The notes: generated by a model not told the origin, from the sequence alone. Numbered from the stretch's first letter, positions 21,967 to 34,250 are shown. The stretch: 64,000 nt of DNA from Isoetes taiwanensis (GCA_021234155.1 JAJEKV010000015.1:1150852-1214851); one strand, 5' to 3'. Translations and numbers: made by a program.

Positions 21967-24900
21967 CTAATCTTGAGTCTCTTTCACAGAATCTGGAATA
22001 ATGCCAAGATCCTTGGCCATTCTATCTGCATGTGCCTTACCTAAGGCAAGGGTCTGTGAGAGATTCATTTCCGAATATCCTGTAACCGATGGAATTTCTA
22101 CTTCCATTGCATTGGCGATATCCTGGACACGCCCTGAGCACTGTGTATCCAACAATCCCCCCCGTAGCTCACTAGCGAATTCCGGACTATCTAGTAATTT
22201 CCTTCTTTTGCTTCCTTCGATATTTTCTGGGTCTTCAAACTGAGTGTCGGATTTAGAGGTACCCACGTATTCAAACTGGGATGATTGTTTGTTGATCATA
22301 CCAGTTATTAATGGCATTGCCATTTCAAATTTCTGGTTCAGTACCTCGAGCTTTTCAAACGTCTTATCAAGTGCAGCGGAGTCCTTTTCCATCTTCTCTA
22401 GCAGAGCCCGTGTCTCCTGTAGCCTCTCTTCAAAACCTTTCTGATCTAACTGGTCCAGGATCGTATCCATGTTACTCAGATTGGTCGATTGAGTTATTTT
22501 GATGTCTGGCACGTCTCCTGAGACAGGGACTTCTTTCTGTTCCTCTTCTTCTGCTTCACAGTTTGGCCTTGCCATTTTCTCCAAGGTCTCGAAGAACGAT
22601 CTCAAAAACCTGCAGACCTTGTCGTCATACTCCAAGGAAACGCTACGTTTCCCTTGCATCAGAGCCACTCTAGAAGTAGTCCCTGCGGAAAAGAAGTCAA
22701 GAACAGCTCCATCATCGGGAACCAACTCCTTGACCATGGCATAAATATACGACGTTTTAGCCTGGCCTTTGAGAATAAAATCCCCTTCCATAGCTGCCCA
22801 TGAGAACTTTGGCTTACCTGTGAAGTATTCCTGATACTTTTTCTTTGTTTTCGCGTCCACCTCCTCATTACCTGTGATTGGATACTTTGGTAGAGGTGTG
22901 CCTCTTGGTGCATTGGTCCCCTGAGTTAGATGCAGCTCCAACCTGGGTTGCACAGGCAAGATACACGCCTCACTTCTATTGATCGTCACATGGGTGACGT
23001 AGTATTGAAATTCTTTTATCATTTTCTTGCTAACCCAGCCCTATTCTTCGTAAGCACCCGTGGAGACATGCGAACTCCTCTGGATTTGACTTTGGCTGTA
23101 CAAGCAGTTTGGCAAATGAACTGATCTCAAGAGCATGACGATGTGATATGCCTTTGCAATTGTCATGCTTGCAATCCTGCTGAAAAGATCCGTGTATTTT
23201 TTTACTTCCCATACAGTGCTGAAACTGCGCATATCAATAAAAACCATGGTAGCATTTTCCGATACTTGCCCCCACACAAGAACACCAGATTTTGTTACTG
23301 CTTTCACAATGTTCATCTTTTCTTTCTGTTTCCTTGCTTCTTCGGGTTTGAGTATAGCTAGTATAGCTTCTAGGAAAACAGTGGGAAGATTTCCCTGGAC
23401 ATGATCCTTGTTATAGTTGGCCTTGATATAATCAAAATCCATACCTGCTATATCAAGTAGCCTCTCTTCATTGAGTTCAGGAAATACTGCCACAAGCTCC
23501 TCCATGCTACCATATTTTTTATCTAGCAAGCAATTGGCATAGGATAGTACCTCACGGTGCATCAAGGTCAGAGTTCTTATGTTTAAGGCCCTCTGCTTAC
23601 AGTCATGCCTGCCGGTATAACCAGCTTGCACCCAAAAGAATCCCATCCATAAGCTGGGCTACCTCCGCATTGTTCATGCCACGAAGGTACCTGAGAAATG
23701 TTTTATTGAAAAAATCTTTCGTGGGCTTCTCTGGCAGTTCTCCATGATCATCTGATAGCTTCCGTGCTGCCCACTTATTTACAACTTCCATGAACTTTGC
23801 CCATGGTTCGTCGTGCATAAATAGAAACTGCTCCACAATTGGCTCTCTATAAACGGTGTCTGCAATTATGTCGTTGCATTGAATGGATAATTGAATATAT
23901 TCCCTGTTCGACAGGTTTCCATTGAGCACCCGTGTTCTTCTCTTGCCGTAAACTTTTGAAAATTCCATGCGTTGTTCAATGCTGCCCATAACAGAGCAAA
24001 GGATCTTAGCAGCAAAAATGCTGTGGTTTCTAGAAATAATGTAGAATTTTTTGTTCTGAAGCTCCTCAGATCTCGACCAAGTTATTATTTTTCTGCGAAA
24101 CAAAATAATTTAGTAATTTAATACATCACAGTAATGTATGTATACAAAGTACTTACTTTGTGATGGGGTCAAAAGGCGCAACATCTGCCGGTGTAAGAAC
24201 CTCCGTAAGGCACTTCTTAAAGCTCCTTATTAGAGTTTGCACATGGTCGTTAGAACGAAATCTGTGCGTCATTGTAGCTGGAGCTGTCTCGCAGTCGAAG
24301 ATACTTACTTTTGTGAACCAATTCACCCCCATAGGATAAAATTTTCTAAACTCTTCGAGTTTTTGTGCTGTTTGTTCTGCAAGTTTTTTTTCCTCAGCAG
24401 GGTTGAACTTGAGTTCCTCAGGCATACGAGTATCAGAAGGCCAAGTTATTGCACTTGATGTGGCAGTTGGGACACCTGATGAGGTAGGTGTACATGATGT
24501 AGAAGGCTGGCTCTTATCATCTACATTTAACTTCCGAAGTTTAATCTTAAAAATATTTGATTTCTTTTGTACTAGTTCTGCCTTTTTAGTAGAATGTACT
24601 ATAGGAGGAGGCATGAGCAATTTCGGAGCAGTAGGATCTACAACTGCTGAAGATATTGGATTAGCTGAGCAGGTCATAACTGGATCCTTCGGTGCAGATG
24701 ATTCACCAACTGCAGCCAATGGAGCAACAGTCCTTTTCTTAGCAACTGCGCGCAACCAGTTAGTATCCATACGCGAGGGTAGCTTGTTGTCCCTAGTAGC
24801 CTTTAAGGCACAAGAAGGAGGCTTTTTATCTGCTGACAATCCCAATCTGCACTTGCTGAAGCCGACAAGAAGATCTTTGTTGCACTTAATACTAGAGAGA

Positions 24901-25340
24901 GACAAAGAATCATATGATGGCAGAATCCAACCATAGCCCTTTGCACTAGTTGGCACACCTTTGCCACTAGCTGGCTTGTTCAGTTTGCTTGCGACCATGA
25001 TGGACGGGTCGTAGTTCTGCCATCTCAGGATGTACTCCACAAACTGCAACTGCTGCGTGTCCTCAACGCTACATATAATGGCATCCTGGACGTTATTCTT
25101 CGTACCCTCTCACATGGCTACGATGATGCCCAGCTGTTCGAAGTCATCTGGGCCCTTACCTGTCCTGAAGAAGAGGCAGAGGTCCTTCCTGCGGTCCCCT
25201 TTGATATGCGGTATCGCTTGGGCAATCTCCATGCACCACTTTCGACTTTTGTCTGGAGTTACTATTCGCATGGGTTCAACATTTGGATCTCGAAAGAGGT
25301 CAAGTGCTGCATGAAGATGATGAAAGATGTCAATAAACAT
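21967..25340 (-). pseudogene. ParB-like / N4-N6 DNA methyltransferase fusion, decayed
   Basis: Reading the minus strand, FRDPNVEPMRIVTPDKSR resembles the start of a ParB/Srx-type domain. After a long Ser/Pro/Lys-rich insert comes FYIISRNHSIFAAK, its GxxR/H-like motif, then RTRVLNGNLSNREYIQLS. The C-terminal part has ELVPDDGAVLDFFSAGTTSR and KRSVSLEYDDKVCRFLRSFF, which is SAM motif I and the acidic motif II of a beta-class N4/N6 methyltransferase. A coiled coil and an acidic tail follow. No DPPY motif IV is visible where it should be. Lesions: TGA at 25110, a frameshift near 23,620, TAG at 23041. A clean intron lies at 24093-24156. The original start is uncertain. Such fusions are common in phages and mobile elements. 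Confidence 0.68.
24093..24156 (-). other. 64-bp spliceosomal intron
   Basis: The minus strand reads ..ATCACAAA|GTAAGT .. TTTCGCAG|AAAAATAAT. Removal joins FDPITK to KIITWSRSEEL in frame. A consensus donor and acceptor show that the gene has evolved in a eukaryotic nucleus. Confidence 0.85.
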
Positions 25341-25364
25341 CTCAAAACAAAAGAGCCTCTAAGG

Positions 25365-25730
25365 AACGCGACCGCGATCTTTGCAAGCGATATTGTTATA
25401 AATGAACCCCTCAGAGAAATCGCGGCCGCGATAACTGAGGACACTTAAAACCTCTATTCCATGAAGAGATATGCAAGTAAACATTTTAACAAGAGTGCTG
25501 GGAAGGAACGCGATCGCGATCCTTGCAAGCAATGCAAACAAAGAAGTGCAATTAAATATTTCAAAAAAATGCAGGCAAGGAATGCGACCGCGATCGTTGC
25601 AAGCAATGCAAACAAGCAAGTGCAATTGAACATTTCCAAAAAATGCAGGCAAGGAACGCGGCCGCGATTCCCTTGAGCAGTATAAACGTCAAACTAATAG
25701 AAAAGAGATCGACAAGATCGCGATCGCGAT
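25365..25730. repeat. Six ATCGC-N4-GCGAT-type palindromes, partly a 74-bp tandem array
   Basis: Cores at 25365, 25419 (perfect ATCGCGGCCGCGAT), 25507, 25581, 25655 and 25717 (perfect ATCGCGATCGCGAT), 14 bp each with the 4-bp centre always kept. AACGC or AATGC replaces ATCGC on the left in four. Three are in a ~74-bp tandem repeat (unit includes AAGCAATGCAAACAA). The outer flanks are complementary too (CTCAG/CTGAG at 25,410-25,438, CGACAAG/CTGTCG at 25,711-25,737), so each forms a longer hairpin of different sequence. They lie immediately upstream of the ParB-MTase gene. Confidence 0.85.
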
Positions 25731-27033
25731 CCTGTCGAGCTCTTTTCATTGAAATTTTAAGAAGCAAATGGTGTCAACGGACTAGTGCTAAAAAAAAGCG
25801 CGAAAATTATCTTCTTTAAGGGCGGCTGATCGAGACATGAAGGCGCTGGATTCTTTACGAAGGCGCTAGGTTTTCCGAAGGCGCAAAGAAACTATAACTA
25901 AAAAAATTGCGAAATGCGCTTAAATGCCCGGTCATAATTGCACGTCATAATTGCACGTGTCAGACTCGCACGTGCGCATTTAATTCTGCCAGCGGACCGC
26001 ATTAAGGCATCGTACTTAATACCCTGTCTTTAATGTCCTGACATAAATGCGTCTGACATAAACGCAGTTGGCATAAACTTACGGGTGAAAAGATAGTACC
26101 CGTCAAACAGAAATTTCCCGTCAGACAAGGGCAGCGTACGGTCGTCGGAATGTGCCTTGAACTTAATGTACGATGACTGCGACAGGAAGTGTCCTTCCAA
26201 TTATGGCGCTAATAGCAGGACAGTGATTTGAATTTTGAAATCAAATTTCCCCGCCCCGCCCAAGCCAAATCAAATTTCCCCGCCCAAGCAACTCATTCCA
26301 AACAATTTCACAGTGAATTACTAGCTCAGGCGCTCGAGAGATTTCTGCAGAGGCGCAAGGGAGGTGGCTGCTGGCGCTCTACAATATTTTGCATCTGATC
26401 AACATATAAGTGGTCAATACAGGCAAGAATCGATGTCCACTACATGATTTGATTTGCATATACAAATTTACTGTTCGAAATCTGTTTCTCGCATTGTTGC
26501 ATGCCTGAATAGGGTATTTGCATTCTTATTCTAGACTACTGTTGCATTGTTCTTGTTGTTGGGACAGTAGTATTCTTCTGCGTCATTTCGTGGATAGATC
26601 ACTTACCTTCGATTGCATTGTTCTGTTCCATGAATTGTTATATGCTTCTGAAATTTCTGTTGCATGAGTTTGAGTTGCATGAGTTTGATCGGTCACATCT
26701 TCAATTGCAATGATCTTTACCATGAACTGTTTTATGTGTTCAATAGGTCTATCTATAATTAATCCTTTGTTATATGCTTTAATAGGTCTGTCTACATTAA
26801 TTCCAATCTGTTTTATGCCTTTAATAGGTTTATCTATAATAATTCCATTCTGCTATATGTCAGTAATAGATCTCTTGTTTTTGTATGAACTTCCTTGCCG
26901 CATGAAGTAAATGCACGTTGCCTGATCATGTTAGAGAACATGCAACATGTTGGGACCTTTTTAAAACACTTCATTCTTGGTACAGAAGGTTAGGACAGTT
27001 CAGCACATCTGGAGTTTCTTTCTGATCAGTCGG
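25731..27033. other. Non-coding spacer with short GGCGC and GCACGT repeats
   Basis: GAAGGCGC occurs three times at 25,839-25,884, and GGCGC recurs at 26,330-26,370. ATAATTGCACGT is doubled near 25,935, and GACATAAATGCG/GACATAAACGC near 26,040. From 26.4 to 27.0 kb the DNA is AT-rich, with a repeated AATAGGT(C/T)TATCTAT motif at 26,740-26,840. No gene seen. Confidence 0.6.
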
Positions 27034-27230
27034 ATCGCGGTCGCGTTTTAAGGCAGCAGTCTTAGAGTATCTGGCACGTACTGGACCGTCAGTAGGTGGC
27101 GCTATTGTGGACCGTGAGTGCTGAACCAGATCGCGGTGGCGATCTAACGCAGCAATTTCCATTTCCAGGCACTTTGACTAGTTCCGCCTAAACACTGGCA
27201 GATAGTGCTCCATGAAATCGCCTCCGCGAT
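27034..27230. repeat. Three ATCGC-N4-GCGAT-type palindromes at the distal side
   Basis: Cores at 27034 (ATCGCGGTCGCGTT), 27130 (ATCGCGGTGGCGAT) and 27217 (ATCGCCTCCGCGAT). Same half-sites and 4-bp spacing as the other clusters. They immediately precede the DUF8039-like fragment. Confidence 0.78.
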
Positions 27231-27257
27231 TTCTCCCACTTCACAAAGCACCATAAC

Positions 27258-27554
27258 TTGCCCTTGCCCGAGGGTTTCGCTGTAGTGTCTGTGGAAGTCA
27301 TTCTGGATGGGAGCATTTCGTTGCCTTATCCGGAACCCGAGATTACAATACTTGCAGAGTCCAGAGGGAGTTTTATTTTGTGGCCCGAGAGAGATGTGAC
27401 TGAACTTGAAGACGTCTCCACTCCGCCTGCACAGATAAAGAAGATGAATTGGTTGTCGTTGGAGGATCCCACGACTCCGTTTGGTTCAGTACATCGTCAT
27501 GGGGGTATCTCTAGGGAAGAACAATGTTTTTTTTTTAAAGAACATGGAATATAA
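27258..27554 (+). pseudogene. DUF8039-like transposon protein fragment
   Basis: The plus strand encodes LPLPEGFAVVSVEVILDG, SISLPYPEPEITILAESRGS and FILWPERDVTELEDV. This follows the DUF8039 pattern of plant transposon proteins (CACTA-type, En/Spm-like accessory ORFs), with its ..VSVD..LPxP..IGSFVAWPRxLV signature. There is no ATG at the domain edge, and the frame closes after about 95 codons with a poly-T/A run. It is divergent from the ParB-MTase gene and separated from it by the palindrome clusters. Possibly part of the same element, possibly a separate remnant. Assignment is from memory of the family. Confidence 0.5.
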
Positions 27555-28941
27555 TCATTCATACTATCTGTCGACCATATTAAGAATAATAATGGATGTA
27601 TAGATTTATCTTAAGAATAATAATGAATGTATGATCCATCGATCTTGTATTTGAAAAACACCAATGCTACAAAACAAACCACACCACTAGTTGTGACTTC
27701 CTATTCCTAAATCAATGGAAATGCTTAAAAGCATTTGGTATACAAATCAGTTATAATGAAGTCATAAAGAAGAGGGACATCAAAAATTGAAAGAATGGGA
27801 GTTGACCCCACTATAATAGCGTGAAATATGCAACAAGGTTACACCTACAATCGATATTTATAAAAAAAACCATGGAGACATATTTTGTCTCATAACACCA
27901 CAACAAAACAATGATATGACAACATTAAAACTCATGTGATTGAACCATGATTACAAAAAGAAAGTAATCACGTGCCTTGCACAGTGTTAACTAAAAGAGC
28001 GGCTCAAGATGCATGCATACTACTAGCATACCCTAACACAAATAATACAACACAATCATATGTAAACCATAGTAAAATGACCGTATATTTATAGGTTTTG
28101 GGCGACGAACCATTTTTTGTGATATGCCTCTCCAAACATTTAATTATGTCCTTCGCCTATTTCTTTCTTTCTAAGGCTTGAGCTTCCCTGTGATCTGTAG
28201 TAGTTGATGAGGTACCAAAATTATGAAATAGGGGAAACCTCCTTTCATAGCAGAACAAAACAAAAAGTTCCTTCTTGCCTATACACTCATAGATTACAAA
28301 CACTTGGCTATGTGCATATATCCAAGTAATAATAACTAAAGGAGGGGAGGCACTTACTCTTTTATTTTGTATCCTTTGACATTTATTTATTGTCCTTCAA
28401 GAGGACACGTATGGAGGAAACGGAGAATCTATATGCTCTTTTGGTGACCTAACAAGATTGAATTCTTGTTTCCAAAGCCTTATGAGTAGGAAGTGTAAGA
28501 ATGTGAGGAAGGCAAGAAGAGATCTTTGTGCATGGCATAAACTCCTTTCTTTACAATGCTATCTGTCAGATAATATACATGACTAGCGACTTCTCGTTGT
28601 TAGAATCAAAGAAGTCTACCAGCCAAGCCTTTTCCAACAAACAGTGCTTTGCAACCACCGTCTTTGGATAATGGTAGTCAGGTGTATTTTCACTTGACCT
28701 ATGCAAAAGAGCATGTCGGGACACGGGTGCTAGAAAAGTGCTGATATACATCACCTGATATTTTTGCAGCATGTCAAGTCCTTCACCAATCATCTAATAA
28801 AACACATTGTTTGAACGGGAAAATTTGTTGTTTAACCCATAGAACTAGAATTAGCCATGTCTGCAGTCCAAGATTCACTGATTTTTTTCAGCACGTTAGA
28901 GCATTCATCTATTATCCATAAAAGTTATTATTTTGAGGGGA
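27555..28941. other. AT-rich, no confident gene
   Basis: A minus-strand frame at 28,566-28,793 (LAPVSRHALLHRSSENTPDY, then VAKHCLLEKAWLVDFFD) looks mildly protein-like, but I cannot place it. Otherwise nothing recognisable. Confidence 0.45.
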
Positions 28942-29111
28942 GAATGCACGCATGTGATTGCATGCACAACATTTGTATAGTATGCATATGCATTGAGATT
29001 TATTCATTGTATATATATTGGATGTTAATAAAGAAGAAAGTGTCTTGGTTTGGCTAAGGATCTTGTTTATTATTCTCCTCTATCTATTTTTTATATAGTA
29101 TCAGAGCTGTA
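28942..29111 (+). repeat. Partial LTR and PBS of Copia-B plus arm
   Basis: The outer 150 bp match, inverted, 34,270-34,425. TAGTATCAGAGC at 29,099 is a slightly altered initiator-Met primer-binding site, placing the LTR end just before it. Confidence 0.6.
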
Positions 29112-29136
29112 GGTTGATCTTGTCTCGTTGTTCGAG

Positions 29137-30475
29137 ATGTCTAAGTTTATGAAGATTGAGTCCACTCTAAAGCCTTTTGATTGAACGCATTGGCGTTCTT
29201 GGAAATTTCGAGTGAAGGGTTTGTTGGAAGCCGATGATTGTCGGCCTGTGATAGGAGAGTCCAAACCACAAACTCTGACAGATGATTGGAAGGAGAAAGA
29301 TTGAAGGGCGATAGCATTTCTTCTAAATGTTATCACTGTGTATTAATGCAGTTACTGGGAAGTAGTTCTATATCTTCACCATCTATGTCATCAACTTCTT
29401 TCACATCTGCACATGATCTTTGGGAGGCATTAGAAGCAAAGTATGGCCAATTAACCTCTGCAGAGCTTGCTGCTTTAGAGGCAAAGTTAGATACTTTGAA
29501 GTATAATGAAGGAGAAGACGTGGAAAAACTCATTGTAGCTTTCAATGAGATATTTGCAAAGTTTGCTGCTGCAGGCCAAGCTAAGACCCAGAAGGCTCAA
29601 GTAATAGCTTTCACAAAAGCTTTTCCTCAAAAACTTGATCCTTTAAAGATTCTGTAAGGACGCTTTACAAAGGTAATTTTGTAGAAGCATGTAGTTTCAT
29701 TAAGGCTGAGCTTGAGCCACAACAAGTTGCAGGGTATAGGAGTAATTCTAATGAAGTGGCTCTTGCAATACGTGGCCATGGACGTGGAAGAGATCGCGGT
29801 TTTGTTTATCGTGGACGTGGTCGTGGTGGCCGAGGTGGTATAGGTACAAGTAGAGGTACACAAGAAGATGGTAATGGTCGTGGAGGACGTTGGCGTGATG
29901 ATGGGAGATTTGCCAATGTCGAGTGTAACTATTGCCATAAGTTGGGTCACATACAAAGATTTTGTAGACAAAGAAAAGCTGATTTGATGAGATTGTTAGC
30001 TGAGTACAAGAGCCAAAATGTGAATGGTATTGCTCCAGCGAGTAGTGCAACAAATGTTGCATTCTCAGGTGATATAAAAAATGAAAATAAAGAAGAGATT
30101 GGTTTGAAAGTTATGGAGGTTGCTAATAAATATATTAGGAGTCGTTTGTACATTGATTCTGGTGCAACAAACAATATGTTTTCATCTCGTGCTTGGTTTG
30201 ATAAGTTGCAGAACAATTCAACTACAGTGAGAGTTGGAGATAGTGATGAGAAGGTTGTAGGTGGAGTTGGAGATGCACGAATTCCTTTGTCAAATGAAAA
30301 AGTTTTGCATTTTTATGATGCTTTATTGGTACCTGATTTGATAATTAATCTTGTGTCAGTGGCAAAGATTTGCGACACGGGACATCGAGTGTTGTTTGAC
30401 AGTGAATGCTGTAGAATCTTCAATCTAGATTGGAAGGTGGTTCTTCAAGTTGAACGTCGAGGTAATTTGTATGGT
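29137..30475 (+). pseudogene. Copia-B gag and protease (plus arm)
   Basis: Starts at ATG 29137. The gag part (DLWEALEAKYGQLTSAELAA, AAAGQAKTQKAQVIAFTKAF) is the UBN2-type Copia gag. A Gly/Arg-rich RGRGRGG tract precedes the zinc knuckle CNYCHKLGHIQRFC. The protease active site reads YIDSGATNNMFSS. Stops near 29,184 and 29,304 and frameshifts disrupt it. Confidence 0.85.
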
Positions 30476-31820
30476 TGACTCTGACCAAGAGAAGTTGTTG
30501 AGTCTTGTAGCAAAACCTCTTGCTTCCCAACTTGAACTTTGGCATCGTAGGTTGGCATATTTGAATGTGACCATGGTCCAATACATGGTGAAGAATCAAT
30601 TGGTAGCAGATCTTAGTTGTGGACATGAAACTAAGATGGGTGCTTGTTCAGGATGCATGCTTGGAAAGATGCATTTGCCTTTCAAAGACTCTGAAAGGAA
30701 AACAAGTGAAGTATTGGAGCTTGTTCATTCAAATGTTGTTAGACCCATGCAGGTTTCTTCTTTGAATAGAAAGTTATACTTTATAACTTTCATTGATGAT
30801 TTTAGCAGGAAATGCAAATGTTATTTCCTGAGCACAAGGGTTGAAGTTTTTGAGTCTTCAAGCAATATAAAGCATGGGCAAGGAACTTCATTGGAAAAAA
30901 GATCAAATGTTTGAGATCTGATCGTGGTGGAGAGTATATGTCAAAAGAGTTCCAAGAATTTTGCGCTTCTCATGGAATCAAACATGAATATACGTGTCCA
31001 GGTATACCTCAACAAAATGGAGTTGCAGAATGTAAGAATAGAACATTGGTTGAAGCAGCACGAAGTATATTGTAGTTATCTGGTTTACCTCTCTCTCTTT
31101 GGGCTGAAGCAGTGAACACAACTTGTAATGTGCAAAATGAAATTCCCACATCTGCGAGACTAGATAAAATTCCAAGAGAAGTTTAAAGTGGTAAAAAGCA
31201 GAGTGTGAAACACTTACGTTCTTTTGGGTGTTTATCTTATAGTTTTATTCCAGATGATGATCGAAGAAAGTTGGATGCCAAAAGTGAGGAGTACTATCTA
31301 GTTGGATATTCTGAAGAATCCAAAGGTTATCGTTTGTATAATCCAAAGAAGAGGAATATTCACATATCACGCAATGTAATTTTTGATAAGATACGATTGT
31401 ATAGGAACGATCCAACTTCAATAAATAAAGTTGATGAAGTATGGATTCCTGTGGATTGGTTGGATGTGCAATCAAATATCAAGCCATTGGAGATCGAATT
31501 TAAAGATAGAGATGAGGAGCATGATGATGCACTAGAAGATGTTGATGGATGTACCTGCTGTACTTGCACCAGATGTTCAGAGAAAACGACGTGATGTTCC
31601 TGAACAGTTATATGATCCAGAATTATATGGTCATGGCAAGCGGACAAAGCAACTATCAAAGATGTTTTGGAAATGTAGTGAACCCCAAGAAGAAGTCACT
31701 AGTGCATATTTTCTAGTAACTGGGCCAATATCATACAAGGAGGCAATGAAATCGAAGGATGCTACTAAATGGCGAGAAGCAACTGATGCAGAATATACAA
31801 GTTTGATGGAGAATAAGACT
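30476..31820 (+). pseudogene. Copia-B integrase and start of RT (plus arm)
   Basis: The GAG-pre-integrase block ELWHRRLAYLNVTMVQYM and the zinc-type SGCMLGKMHLPF precede the integrase core FIDDFSRKCKCYFL, LRSDRGGEYMSKEF (the second Asp) and QQNGVAECKNRT, where the catalytic Glu is kept. The N-terminal edge of RT appears as SYKEAMKSKDATKWREA and then stops at the palindrome centre. Several stops are present. RT and RNase H are absent from both arms. Confidence 0.85.
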
Positions 31821-34250
31821 TGACCCACTTCCAACCAATTAAGAGGAGAATCTACCAATCTTGACCCACTTCCAACCAATTAAGAGGAGAATCTACCAAT
31901 ACCCAAGTCTTATTCTCCATCAAACTTGTATATTCTGCATCAGTTGCTTCTCACCATTTAGCAGCATCCTTCGATTTCATTGCCCCCTTATATGATATTG
32001 GCTCAGTTAGTAGAAAATATGCACTAGTGACTTCTTCTTGGGGTTCACTAGATTTCCAAAACATCTTTGATGGTTGCTTTGTCCGCTTGCCATGACCATA
32101 CAATTCTGGATCATATAACTGTTCATGAACATCACACCGTTTTCTCTGAACATCTGGTGCAAGTACAGCAGGTACATCACCATCAACATCTTCTAGTGCA
32201 TCATCATGTTCCTCATCTCCATCTTCAAATTCGATCTCCAATGGCTTGATATTTGATTGCACATCCAACCAATCCACAGGAATGCATTCTTCATCAACTT
32301 TACTTATTGAAGTTGGATCGTTCCTATACAATCATATCTCATCAAAGATTACATTGCGTGATATGTGAATATTCCTCTTCCTTGGATTATACAAACGATA
32401 ACCTTTGGATTCTTCAGAATATCCAACTAGATAGTACTCCTCACTTTTGGCATCAAACTTTCTTCGATTATCATCTGGAACAAAACTATAAGATAAACAC
32501 CCAAAAGAATGTAAGTGTTTTACACTCTGCTTTTTTACCACTCCAAACTTCTCCTAGAATTTTATCTGGTCTTGCAAATGTGGAAATTCGATTTTGCACA
32601 TAACAAGTTGTGTTCACTACTTCAGCCCAAAGAGAGAGAGGTAAACCAGATAACCACAATATACTCTGTGATGCGTCAATAATGTTCTATTCTTACGTTC
32701 TGCAACTCCATTTTGTTATGGTGTTCCTGGACATGCATATTCATGTTTGATTCCATGAGAAGCACAAAACTCCTGGAACTCTCTTGACATGTACTCATCA
32801 CCATGATCAGATCTCAAACATTTGATCTTTTTTTCAATCAAGTTCTCTGCCCATGCTTTATATTGCTTGAAAACTCCAAAAACTTCATCTTCATCCTTTG
32901 TGCTCAGGAAATAACATTTGCATTTCCTGCTAAAATCACCAATGAAAGTTACAAAGTATAACTTTCTATTCAAAGAAGAAACCTGCATGGATCCAACAAC
33001 ATTAGAATGAACAAGCTCCAGTACTTCACTAGTTTTCCTTTCAGAGTCTTTGAAAGACAAAACATGTAACTTTCCAAGCATGCATCCTGAATAAACACCC
33101 ATCTTAGTTTCATGTCCACAACTATTATCTGCAACCAATTGATTCTTCACCATGTGTTGGATCGTGGCCACATTCAAATGTGCCAACCTACGATGCCAAA
33201 GTTCAAGTTGAGAAGCAGGAGGTTTTGCTACAAGACTCAACAATTTCTCTTGGTCAGAGCCAACCAAAATTTCATACAAATTACCTCGACGTTCAACTTG
33301 AAGAATCACCTTCCAATCTAGATTGAAGATTCTACAGCATTCATTGCCAAACAACACTCGATGTCCCGTGTCGCAAATCTTTGCCACTGATACAAGATTA
33401 GTTATCAAATCAGGTACCAATAAAGTATCATAGAAATGCAAAACTTTTCCATTTGACAAAGGGATTCGCGCATCTTCTACTCCACCTACAACCTTCTCAT
33501 CACTATCTCCAACTCTCACCGTAGTTGAAGTGTTCTACAACTTATCAAACCAAGCACGCGATGAAAACATATTGTTTGTTGCACCAGAATGAATGCACAA
33601 ACGACTCCTACTATATCTATCAGCAACCTCCATAACTTTCAAACCAATCTCTTCTTTATTTTCATTTTTTATATCACCTGAGAATGCAACATTTGTTGCA
33701 CTACTCGCTGGAGCAATATCATTCACATTTTGGCTCTTGTACTCAGCTAACAATCTCATCAAATCAGCTTTTTTTTGTCTGCAAAATCTTTGTATGTGAC
33801 CCAACTTATGGCAATAGTTACACTCGACATTGACAAATCTCCCATCATCACGCCAACGTCCTCCACGACCATTACCATCTTCTTGTGTGGTACCTCTACT
33901 TGTATCTACACCACCTCGGCCACTACGATCACATCCACGATAAACATAACCGCGACCTCTTCCATGTCCACGACCATGTATTTCAAGAGCCACTTCATTA
34001 GAATTACTCCTATATGTCTCAAGCTCATCCTTAATGGAACTACACGCTTCTACAAAATTACCTTTATAAAGTGTTCTTACAGACATTTTTAAAGGATCAA
34101 GTCTTTGAGGAAAACCTTTTGTGAAAGCTAATACTTGAGCCTCCTGGGCTTTAGCTTGGCCTGCAACAGCAAACTTTGCAAATATCTCATTGAAAGCTAC
34201 AGCTTTAGAGTGGACTCAATCTTCATAAACTTAGACATTTCGAACAACGA
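31821..34250 (-). pseudogene. Copia-B gag-protease-integrase (minus arm)
   Basis: Mirror copy of the plus arm: CNYCHKLGHIQRFC zinc knuckle near 33,820, protease region SGATNNMFSSRAWF near 33,560, ELWHRRLAHLNVATIQHM near 33,200, integrase LRSDHGDEYMSREF near 32,800 and SYKGAMKSKDAAKW near 31,970. The minus-strand frame crosses the central duplicated 41-bp unit. A stop-filled pseudogene with a 360-bp internal gag deletion. Confidence 0.85.

Noticed and set aside
24403-24936. 177-codon plus-strand frame
   Set aside because: Antisense of the ParB-methyltransferase insert region. No independent coding evidence.
21967-25340. Bacterial or phage contamination as source of the ParB-methyltransferase gene
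   Set aside because: A GT-AG intron that splices in frame, eukaryote-like low-complexity inserts and plant transposons on both sides argue for a nuclear locus.
25365-25730. CRISPR-like array
   Set aside because: Repeats are short palindromes with uneven spacing and similar, not unique, spacers. The intron and transposon context are eukaryotic.
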